Below, in pieces: positions 7,705 through 14,937 of a DNA stretch of 23,397 bases. Origin of the DNA: Pseudomonadota bacterium. GTDB lineage: Bacteria > Myxococcota_A > UBA796 > SXON01. The stretch lies in contig SXOM01000608.1 of NCBI GenBank assembly GCA_005776735.1, forward strand, positions 1 to 23,397, given 5' to 3'. The translations under genes were made by a program, and so were the position numbers. Within the stretch, counting starts at the first letter, position 1. Each line of letters opens with the position of its first letter. A model generated the notes under the pieces. The model was given only the letters and a program-made list of their open reading frames with translations. It was not told the DNA's origin and searched no databases.

Positions 7705-10344
7705 TCAGCGCGTCGTGAGGTCGCTCCACGCGGTCGGCGTCGTGGTGCCGTCGCGGGGCAGCCGCACGCGGAACGTGGTGCCGCGGCCAGGCTCGGTGTC
7801 GAGCTGGATCTCGCCGCCCATGTCGTCATAGACGATGCGGTGGACCAGCGCGAGGCCGAGGCCGAGGCCTTCGCCGGCGCCGCGCGTGGTGAAGAACGGG
7901 TCCCACAGCCGGTCGCGGTGCTCGGGCGCGATGCCGCTCCCTTCGTCGCGGACCTCGACGGTCACGGTCTGCGCGTCGCTCCAGGTGCGGACCCACACGC
8001 GCGCCGGCGCCGTCGACGCCTGTGCCGCGTTGGAGACGAGGTTGCGCACCACCGCGCCCACGCCGACCGGGCTGCCGAGCACGGTGCCGTCGGCGGCGAG
8101 CGCGAGGTCGACCTGGAGCGCCGCGGGCCGTTCGCCCTCGACCATGCGCACCGCCGCGCGCACCTCGGCGTCCACGTCGACGGCCACCCGGGCGTGGCCA
8201 CCGCGCGCGAACGACTGGAGCCCGTTGACGATGTGGACGATGCGTTCGCCCCCTTCGACCACCCGATCCAGGGCGTCCTCGACGGCGGCGAGCTCGCGCG
8301 CCACGTCGTCGGGGGCACCCTCGGCGAGGCGGCGCACCCGTCCGCGGGAGGGGCGGGCGAAGTTGAGGAGGAAGTTCACGGGGTTCTTCACCTCGTGGGC
8401 GATGCTGCCGGCGAGCTGGCCCACCGCGGCGAGCTTCTCGGTGCGCAGCGCCCGCACCTGGGCGACCCGCAGCTCGTCGAGCGCCCGCGCCAACGAGACG
8501 TTGGCGGCGGCGAGGGAGGTCTGCGCGCTGCGCAGGGCCACGAAGTTGCGGACGCGGGCGCGCAGCTCGCGCACGGAGAACGGCTTGGTGAGAAAGTCGC
8601 TGGCGCCGAGCTCCAGGGTCTCGTCGCGCACCTCGGCGTCGCCGTGGGCGGTGAGCAGGAGCACCGGCAGGTGGCGCAGCTCGGGATCGGCCCGGATGGC
8701 GGCGACGAGGCCGCGCCCGTCGACCTCGGGCATCATCATGTCGCTCACGACGCACAGCGGGGCTTCGCGGGCGAGCAGGCTCAGGGCGTGGGCCCCGTCG
8801 GTGGCCTCCGCGACGCGGTACTCGTCGGCGAGGGAGGTGGCGACGAACTGGCGGAGGCGGACGTTGTCCTCGACGACCATCACCAACGGGCGGCCGTCCG
8901 GCGGAGGCACCTCGGCCACCGGGCCGCCGGCGTCGCGTTGCGACAGCTCGGCTTCGAAGTCGAGCGCGAGCTGACCGGTGCGGAGGGTGTTCGCCGCTTC
9001 GACCGCGCCTTCGGCGCGGGGCAGGCGCACCACGAAGACCGAACCCTGCCCCGGCGCGGACTCCAGCCGCACCGTGCCGCCGTGCTGTTCGACGTGCTCC
9101 TTGACCAGGGCGAGGCCGAGCCCCGAGCCGCGTGCGGCCCCGCTGCTGGTGGTGTGGCCGAAGCGGGTGAACAGGTCGGCCTGCTCGTCGAGCGGGATGC
9201 CCGGGCCGGTGTCGGCGACGCGCAACGTCACGTCGGTCGGGTCGGCGCGGAGCGAGACGTGCACGACGCCGCCGCGGGGCGTGAACTTGAGCGCGTTGGT
9301 GAGGAGGTTGAACACCACCTGCTCGAGCACGCCGGGGTCGCCGGTGACCGGCGCCTTCGGGTCGTGCTCCACCGTGAGGGCCACCGCCTGCCGCTCGGCG
9401 AAGGGCTGGGCGGCGGCGACGACCTGCCGGACCACCGTCGCGAGGTCGAGGCCCTGGTTCCGGATCGGGCGCCGGCCCGAGTCCAGCCGCGCGAGGTCCA
9501 CGAGGTCCTCGATGCGCCGCGCGAGCGCGAGCATGTCGAGCTGCAGCGCTTCGAGGGTCGGCCGCAGCGCCGCGGGCAGGTCGGGCGTCGCGAGCAGCGC
9601 GGCGAGCGGCGACAGGGCCAGGGTCAGCGGCGTGCGCAGCTCGTGCGACACGTGGGCGAAGAAGCGGCTCTTGGCCTCGTCCACCTCGCGGAGGCGCTCG
9701 TTGGCGACGATGAGGTCGGCCGAGCGCATCTCCAACGACCACGCGAGCTCGAACCGGCGCCGCCGCTCCCGGTACAACGACCACGAGCTGATCGTGGAGA
9801 CCGCGGCGGTGACGACGACGAAGAAGGTGTTGTTGGTGAACGCGGCGGGGTCCGACGGCCCGCCGTGGGTGCCCACCGGCAAGAGGAAGCTCGCGATGAG
9901 CACGCCGTTGACCGCCGCGGTGTGCACCGGGTGCCACGGGAAGAGCACGCCATTGAACAACATCGCGAGGTCCAACCCCGCGTAGTAGGGCGAGACGCCG
10001 GGATCGATCCACGCCACCATCGCCGACACCGGGAGCGCCGCGGAGAGCAGCGCCAGGTAGCCGAGCGCCAGCACCGCACGGCGGCCCACCACCGTCCACG
10101 TCATCGCGACCACCACCGCGAGCGCGGCCGACGCGAGGAGCCGCCAGCCCAGGAACATGCTCGCTTCGGCGGGGACCGCGATCCGGTCGAGCACGTAGAA
10201 CATCGGGACCACGAAGACGCCGAGGCTCGCGGCGAGCCGGAGGCTCGGCACCATCTCGACGAGCACGTCGGCGCGGAACGCGGCCCCGACCCCGCCCCCG
10301 TGGACGTCGTGCCGGGCGCCGTCGCCGCCGCGCGCCTCAGGCAT
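7705..10344 (-). CDS. Membrane hybrid histidine kinase with two kinase modules flanking a receiver
   Basis: This is an 879-aa sensor kinase. The N-terminus has about five or six hydrophobic segments (roughly residues 35-55, 64-86, 90-112, 140-157, 169-190) with no large periplasmic domain. Module 1 follows: HisKA SHELRTPL with H234 and HATPase (NLLTNALKF, DTGPGIP, GSGLGLALV). Next is a receiver with D535 in VVSDMMMPEVDG, T in LLLTAH and K in LTKPF. Then comes a second complete kinase: IAHEVKNPVNFLLNF with H650, NLVSNAAQAS, DEGSGIAP and GEGLGLGLALV. The second H-box is of the NtrB-like HExxNP type. The ATG at 10344 overlaps the stop of the upstream fusion gene by 8 nt (ATGCCTGA), which points to coupled translation. 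A later start at Met31 is possible because the first 30 residues are Gly/Ala/Arg-rich. The input signal is unknown. Confidence 0.93.
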   Translation of the reverse strand: MPEARGGDGARHDVHGGGVGAAFRADVLVEMVPSLRLAASLGVFVVPMFYVLDRIAVPAEASMFLGWRLLASAALAVVVAMTWTVVGRRAVLALGYLALLSAALPVSAMVAWIDPGVSPYYAGLDLAMLFNGVLFPWHPVHTAAVNGVLIASFLLPVGTHGGPSDPAAFTNNTFFVVVTAAVSTISSWSLYRERRRRFELAWSLEMRSADLIVANERLREVDEAKSRFFAHVSHELRTPLTLALSPLAALLATPDLPAALRPTLEALQLDMLALARRIEDLVDLARLDSGRRPIRNQGLDLATVVRQVVAAAQPFAERQAVALTVEHDPKAPVTGDPGVLEQVVFNLLTNALKFTPRGGVVHVSLRADPTDVTLRVADTGPGIPLDEQADLFTRFGHTTSSGAARGSGLGLALVKEHVEQHGGTVRLESAPGQGSVFVVRLPRAEGAVEAANTLRTGQLALDFEAELSQRDAGGPVAEVPPPDGRPLVMVVEDNVRLRQFVATSLADEYRVAEATDGAHALSLLAREAPLCVVSDMMMPEVDGRGLVAAIRADPELRHLPVLLLTAHGDAEVRDETLELGASDFLTKPFSVRELRARVRNFVALRSAQTSLAAANVSLARALDELRVAQVRALRTEKLAAVGQLAGSIAHEVKNPVNFLLNFARPSRGRVRRLAEGAPDDVARELAAVEDALDRVVEGGERIVHIVNGLQSFARGGHARVAVDVDAEVRAAVRMVEGERPAALQVDLALAADGTVLGSPVGVGAVVRNLVSNAAQASTAPARVWVRTWSDAQTVTVEVRDEGSGIAPEHRDRLWDPFFTTRGAGEGLGLGLALVHRIVYDDMGGEIQLDTEPGRGTTFRVRLPRDGTTTPTAWSDLTTR

Positions 10345-13123
10345 CTCGTCGGGCCGTGAGCACCAACGCCAGCGGCGGCTCCCCGAAGCTGCCCTCCACC
10401 GACTCGATGCGGAAGCCGTGCGCGCGGACCTGGCGTTCCAGCTCTTCGCGCTCGTGGAAGCGGAAGCGCCCGTCCACCTCGAACTCCAGGAGCGTCGCGG
10501 CGCGGTTGAGGTAGTCGCGGAGCGCGCTCCCGAGGCGCGCTGCGCCCCACCCCTCGACGAGCTTGGTGTCGCCGCGCTCGAGCTTCTCGCGGAGACGCGA
10601 GACGGCCCCGCTCATGTCGACGTCCGGGCGGAGTGTGGACAGCACCAGTCGCCCGCCCGGGCGGAGGATGCGGTGCACCTCTTCGAGCAGGGGCCCCGGC
10701 TCGGAGACGTACGGCAGGACCAGCGACAGGAGCACGGCGTCGGCGCTCGCCTTTGCGAAGGGCAGGTTCGGCACGTCGCGCAGCGTCAGGTCGGCGGTCT
10801 GGAACTGGATGGGCGGCGGCGACACGCCGACCTCGGCGGCGGCGGCGGCCACGTTGCGGCGGGCGCGGTCCAACGCTTCGGGGACGAGGTCGAGCGCGTC
10901 GATCCGCAGCTCGCTCGCGGTGGTCCCGAGCGCGCGGACCACGGTGGCGACGGCGTTCCCGGTGCCGCAGCCCAGGTCGACGAGGCGTTGTCCGGGCTGG
11001 AGCGCGAGCCGCTCCACCTGCAAGCCCATGAGCTGCGCGTACTCGTCGGTGAGCGCGAGCAGGTCGAAGCCGAACGGGTTCTCGCGGTTGCCCAGCAGGT
11101 AGTCGCGCCAGTAGGCGACCGCGTCGAACGGCCGCTCCCGGAGCCGCGCACGCTCGGCCTTGTGGGTGCTGTCGAGCACCCACGGCGAGGGGGTGCGACC
11201 CGCCACGTCTCGACCCGCGAGGCCCTTCGCGACGCGCTCGGCGACCAGCCGGAAGGTCGCGAGCGCCTCGTGGCTCGCCCGAACGAAGTGCCCCGTCGGG
11301 ACACGGATGAGCTCGCGGGGGCCGGGCGCGGGCACGCTGAGGATGTCCTCGACCCGATGGGCGTTGACCCAGTAGTCGTAGAGCCCGGAGATCCAGGTCA
11401 CCGGCTGGGTGATGCGCGCCATGTCGGCGCGGGCGTCCTCGAGGTCGGCAAAACCGCCGTCGACGAGGTCCTCGCAGTGGCGGTCGGCGTCGACGATGTG
11501 CCCCTGGATGAGCCGGATGCCGAGGCGTTCGCCGCGCTTCTTCATGCCGACGAGGTCGACGCCGCCGTTGCCGTTGCGGATCGTGTCCCGCGCGTCGGCG
11601 GCGCCCATGGCGGCGATCCACGCGTCGACGCCTGCACCGCCGCCCGCGAGGTACCGACGGGTGCACACCGACGCCAACGAGAAGCTGACCACCGCCGTAC
11701 GCAGGCGCACCCCCCCGAAGCGCTCGGCCACCCGCCGCACGGTGAGCGCGAGGTCGGCCATCGCCTGCGTCTGGGTGTAGTGCAACATCGCGGCTTCGGG
11801 CGCGGCCGACGCGTCGTCACGCCACGACTCGCCCACGTGATTGGTGCCGTCCCACCGCAGGACGAGCACCGGCAACCGCGCGACGCGGAAGGTCTCGACC
11901 AGCGTCAGCGCCAGGGCGCACGGCATCTCCTTGGTGCGGCCGTACGGCGGGGGCACGAGCACCACGTGCAGCTCGGCCGGCGGGCGGTCGAGGTCGACGT
12001 TGGTGTTGACCAGGTGCACCAGCGGGCGGCCCTGGTCGTCGGACATGACCCAGGGCGTCGCGGCGGCGCGGTCGCCGAAGCCGAACCGGCTCAGCGTCGC
12101 GCCCCACGCGTACTCCGCGCGGGCGAGGCCCTGGGCCAGGGCGCCGCCGGGGCCGACGGTCAGTCGCGACTCGGTGACGAGCAGCTCCGCGCGGGGGAGG
12201 GTCCGCTCCAGCCCGAGGATCTCTTCGTCGCCGCGCCGCTGGCGCCACGCCACCCGCAGCGGTTGGAGCGTGCGGCGGCCCTGCGCGGTGACCAGCTCCG
12301 CCCCCTCCAGGACCGACTCGACGAGCAGGCCGCGCACCTCGTCGGTCGCGGCGGCGAGCAGGAGGCCGTTGGCGTCGAGTTGGAGCACACGCGCCTGCCC
12401 GCGGCGCCCCGCGGCCGGGAACTCGAGCGTGGCGCCGCGCAGCTCCTCCCGCTCCAACCGCCGGCGTTCGGGCAGGAAGAAGCGCTCGGGCAGCATGACC
12501 GTGGCCACGAGCCCCGACCGGCTCTCGACGACCGTGTCGGCGAGGTAGGTCGCCCCGCCGCGGGGGAGGGCGAGGAAGACCGGGTCGAACTCGGCGAGCG
12601 CGGCGGCGTGGTCCAACAGGACGGTGAGGCGGCTGTTGTGGGGGTCGACGGCGGCGAGGCGCGCCCCCAGCGGGGGGGCGCCCGGGCCGCGGTGGAGTTG
12701 GAACGGGGTCCCGCCGAGCTCCATCGGGCGGAGCACCTCCCGGGTGCCGTCGAGCTCGCCGATCGGCTTGAGGTTGGACGGCACGCCCAGCAGGCGCGCC
12801 TCCATGGCCTGCAGGCGGCGCTCCTCGGTCTGGTGGGTGACGTACGCCAGGAGCTCCGAGCGGGTGCGCCGGTCGGACGGGTCGAAGTGCACGCCGATGC
12901 CGTGCGGGCGCCGGTACACGTGGCGGAACGCGAGCTCGAGGGGTCGATCTTCGCCGGGAATCCACAGGACGCCGCGCTCCGCGTCGGCGACGGACGCCCC
13001 CGCGACGAACATGCCGTTGACCGACAGGTTCAGGACCCGTTCACGATCGTGCTTTCCTGCCTCCAGACGCAGCAGGGTGCGCCGACGCGGGTTGGTCCGC
13101 TTCGGCACCAACGGACCGGCCAC
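10337..13123 (-). CDS. PilZ / LuxD-like alpha-beta hydrolase / SAM methyltransferase fusion
   Basis: This 928-aa protein has at least four parts. Residues about 8-100 are a PilZ domain with c-di-GMP-type motifs: R15xxxR19 and N32xS34xxG37. Residues about 110-310 look like a YcgR-type N-terminal domain plus a second, degenerate PilZ (LDANG in place of DxSxxG). Residues about 350-640 are an alpha/beta hydrolase resembling LuxD-type acyltransferases (VLVPPPYGRTKE; nucleophile candidate S482 in VVSFSLAS, acid D583 in GLYDYWV, H612 in PTGHFVR). Residues about 700-928 are a class-I SAM methyltransferase (LVDLGCGTGN, 714-723; IDALDLVPEAL; later GGRLVLSTL). The substrate is unknown. The GTG at 13123 was chosen because it overlaps the TAG of the receiver gene (TAGTG) and sits just before the PilZ motif; the open frame continues upstream, but that part is antisense to the receiver gene's coding frame. 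It is the middle gene of a three-gene signalling operon. Confidence 0.87.
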   Translation of the reverse strand: MAGPLVPKRTNPRRRTLLRLEAGKHDRERVLNLSVNGMFVAGASVADAERGVLWIPGEDRPLELAFRHVYRRPHGIGVHFDPSDRRTRSELLAYVTHQTEERRLQAMEARLLGVPSNLKPIGELDGTREVLRPMELGGTPFQLHRGPGAPPLGARLAAVDPHNSRLTVLLDHAAALAEFDPVFLALPRGGATYLADTVVESRSGLVATVMLPERFFLPERRRLEREELRGATLEFPAAGRRGQARVLQLDANGLLLAAATDEVRGLLVESVLEGAELVTAQGRRTLQPLRVAWRQRRGDEEILGLERTLPRAELLVTESRLTVGPGGALAQGLARAEYAWGATLSRFGFGDRAAATPWVMSDDQGRPLVHLVNTNVDLDRPPAELHVVLVPPPYGRTKEMPCALALTLVETFRVARLPVLVLRWDGTNHVGESWRDDASAAPEAAMLHYTQTQAMADLALTVRRVAERFGGVRLRTAVVSFSLASVCTRRYLAGGGAGVDAWIAAMGAADARDTIRNGNGGVDLVGMKKRGERLGIRLIQGHIVDADRHCEDLVDGGFADLEDARADMARITQPVTWISGLYDYWVNAHRVEDILSVPAPGPRELIRVPTGHFVRASHEALATFRLVAERVAKGLAGRDVAGRTPSPWVLDSTHKAERARLRERPFDAVAYWRDYLLGNRENPFGFDLLALTDEYAQLMGLQVERLALQPGQRLVDLGCGTGNAVATVVRALGTTASELRIDALDLVPEALDRARRNVAAAAAEVGVSPPPIQFQTADLTLRDVPNLPFAKASADAVLLSLVLPYVSEPGPLLEEVHRILRPGGRLVLSTLRPDVDMSGAVSRLREKLERGDTKLVEGWGAARLGSALRDYLNRAATLLEFEVDGRFRFHEREELERQVRAHGFRIESVEGSFGEPPLALVLTARRDA

Positions 13124-14169
13124 TACAGGCCCCGGCGCATCGTGGGCAGGACGATCGCGACCTCGCCCGCGAGGGACTCGGTCGTGTCGAGCCGGCCGCC
13201 GTGTTGGCGTGCCACCGCCGCCACCACGGCGAGGCCGAGGCCGCAGCCGCCCGTCTCGCTGTAGAACAGCTCCGCGGCGCGCGTGGCCGGGAAGCCGTAC
13301 CCGTCGTTCACCGCGAGGCGGACGCCGCCGGTCTGTTCGCGGATGGTCACCCGGATCACCCGGGGGCCGGGCCGGGCGGTCACCGCCTGCACGGCGTTGG
13401 CGAGCAGGGCCACGAGCGCCTCGACCAGGCGGTCGCGCGCGCCGGTGAGGATGGGGGCGCTGCCCTCGACCTCGACGACCACGCCGCCCTGCTCCAGGCG
13501 CGGCCGCATCGCCGCGATCGCGGTGTTGGCCAGCGCCCGCGCATCGAGGGTGGACCAGCTCGAGGAGTGGCGGTTGGCGACCCGGGCGGCGTTGTTCCGG
13601 AGCAGCTCGAGGCGGCGCACCACCTCGTCCACCTCGGGCTGGCCGGCCACCCGGCGCAGGCGCTCGGCGAGGTCGCCCGCTTCGAACTGCAGCGCCGCCG
13701 CCACGTGGTCGGGGGGGTGGCCCTGCTCGGTCGCGGACAACAGCAGCCGGCGGAGCTCGGCCTCCTGGACGTGGCGCGCCAACGCGAGCCGGATGTCCTG
13801 GGCCATGGCGTCGGCGTCCCACGGCTTGGCGATGTACCGGAACAACACTCCACGGTTGACGGCGTCCATCAACAGCGGCACGTCGGTGTGCGCGGTGAGC
13901 AGCACGCGGACCACCTGCGGCTGCTCCTCGGCGACCAGGGCGAGGAGGTCCAGGCCGAGCATGCCCGGCATGCGGTGGTCGGCGATGACCACGGCGACGC
14001 GCTCGCTCCGCAAGATCTCCAGCGCCCGTGCGGCATCCGGGGCGAAGCGGAACTCGAACAGCTCTGCGAAGTTGTACTCGAAAACCTGCAGGTTGAGCGG
14101 CTCGTCGTCCACGACAAGCACAACCCCGCTCCGCGGGGGACGGCCCGACCTGGCCTCGCCGTTCGACAT
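13123..14169 (-). CDS. Receiver-HATPase protein (response regulator fused to kinase-type ATPase domain)
   Basis: This is a 348-aa soluble protein. Residues 15-135 are a canonical receiver: D21/D22, phosphoacceptor D64 in VVIADHRMPGM, T92 (LLTAHTD) and K115 (YIAKPW). After a helical linker, residues about 225-345 form a GHKL/HATPase domain with N box (LLANAVQAV), G1 box (NDGYGFP) and G2 box (GGCGLGLAVV). I see no HisKA H-box of the HExxxP type in the linker; the only nearby histidine is in ANRHSSSW. The protein could therefore be an atypical kinase, a phosphate-modulated partner of the downstream hybrid kinase, or an ATP-dependent regulator. The ATG at 14169 has AGGA upstream, and a good promoter lies at 14190-14219. 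The downstream PilZ fusion starts within its stop codon. Confidence 0.9.
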   Translation of the reverse strand: MSNGEARSGRPPRSGVVLVVDDEPLNLQVFEYNFAELFEFRFAPDAARALEILRSERVAVVIADHRMPGMLGLDLLALVAEEQPQVVRVLLTAHTDVPLLMDAVNRGVLFRYIAKPWDADAMAQDIRLALARHVQEAELRRLLLSATEQGHPPDHVAAALQFEAGDLAERLRRVAGQPEVDEVVRRLELLRNNAARVANRHSSSWSTLDARALANTAIAAMRPRLEQGGVVVEVEGSAPILTGARDRLVEALVALLANAVQAVTARPGPRVIRVTIREQTGGVRLAVNDGYGFPATRAAELFYSETGGCGLGLAVVAAVARQHGGRLDTTESLAGEVAIVLPTMRRGL

Positions 14170-14189
14170 CTACGTCCTGTAGACGAGAA

Positions 14190-14219
14190 AGGATATCAGA
14201 ATCGGCCTTGCGCGGTCAA
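14190..14219 (-). promoter_or_regulatory. Predicted sigma70-type promoter for the REC-HATPase / PilZ fusion / kinase operon
   Basis: On the minus strand TTGACC (14219-14214) is followed by an 18-nt spacer and TATCCT (14195-14190) preceded by TG (an extended -10). The predicted start of transcription falls about 14 nt before the ATG at 14169, which leaves room for AGGA. The -35 lies inside the last codons of the upstream outer-membrane gene. The match is good for such a G/C-rich background but is unproven. Confidence 0.5.
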
Positions 14220-14882
14220 GCCCGCGTGGTAGCCGACCGCGACCGCGTCGGGAGCGTCCTGGATGAGGAGCGTGACGCCCTGGTGTGTTCCAAGGCCGAA
14301 CCCCGGCGACAGGTCCCACATGAATCCCGGGCCGGTGCGGAGTCCCAGATCACCGCGGGTGCCATACAGAATGAGCTGGGTGTTGGTGAACGCCTTCCCC
14401 CGCGTGTCCTTCTGCAGGTAGTAGCGCAGGCCGAGGCCGAGCTGGGCGGTGACCTTGCCGTCCTTGGGGCCGACCGGGCTCACGCTCAGCGTGATCTCCG
14501 GCTCCAGCGCCCCTCCCCAGTTGTGCGCGATGGCGAGCTCGCCGAAGAGGCCGTACTGCGGGCCCCCGTCGACGTCGGCGATGACGAACGCCACCTCGAC
14601 GCCCGGCGTGAACCGCGCGCACCACTGGCCGTTGTGCAACAGGCCCGGGTGCAGCTCGCGCGTGACGGCGACGATGTCCTCCTTGCGCAGCACGATCTCC
14701 GAGTTGTCGCTGAGGCGGATGCGGTACACGTCGCCCCGCTCCAGGATGCGGCCGCGCCACCGCGAGCCGGCCTGGGTGACGATCACGTCCTGGTAGCGCC
14801 GGTTCACCCGGGGGCTGAGCTGGAAGGCGTCGGTAGCGTGGGCGGGAGCGAGCACGAACGTCAGCGCGGTGGCCAGGAGCAT
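14196..14882 (-). CDS. Secreted, probable outer-membrane beta-barrel protein
   Basis: This 228-aa protein begins MLLATALTFVLAPAHA, a signal peptide with an AHA cleavage site before TDAF. Residues about 25-75 form a small beta module (DVIVTQAGSRWRGRILERGD, then IRLSDNSEIVLRKEDIVAV) resembling the SH3-like segments found in hypothetical Myxococcota envelope proteins. The remainder alternates hydrophobic and polar residues with many Gly and Tyr (QLGLGLRYYLQ, TQLILYGTRGDLGLRTGPGF) and ends in a C-terminal Phe (AQGRF), as in outer-membrane barrels. The ATG at 14882 was chosen because the signal peptide starts there; the upstream reading is antisense to the next gene. GAGG lies 8 nt before it. It is 55 nt downstream of the MopE-repeat gene and may be co-transcribed. 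No specific function is recognised. Confidence 0.75.
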   Translation of the reverse strand: MLLATALTFVLAPAHATDAFQLSPRVNRRYQDVIVTQAGSRWRGRILERGDVYRIRLSDNSEIVLRKEDIVAVTRELHPGLLHNGQWCARFTPGVEVAFVIADVDGGPQYGLFGELAIAHNWGGALEPEITLSVSPVGPKDGKVTAQLGLGLRYYLQKDTRGKAFTNTQLILYGTRGDLGLRTGPGFMWDLSPGFGLGTHQGVTLLIQDAPDAVAVGYHAGLTAQGRF

Positions 14883-14937
14883 CGGGGGGAGCCTCGCGGG
14901 GGCCGTAATCGTCGCGGCGCCCGACCGCCCGCGGGGT

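Noticed and set aside
7840..10359. Plus-strand 839-codon open frame opposite the hybrid kinase
   Set aside because: It mirrors the kinase codons and shows no motifs, while the minus strand has complete kinase signatures.
13124..13822. Upstream extension of the PilZ fusion frame
   Set aside because: It overlaps the receiver-HATPase gene on the same strand in another frame and reads as Pro/Arg/Gly-rich noise. The GTG overlapping the receiver stop is the better start.
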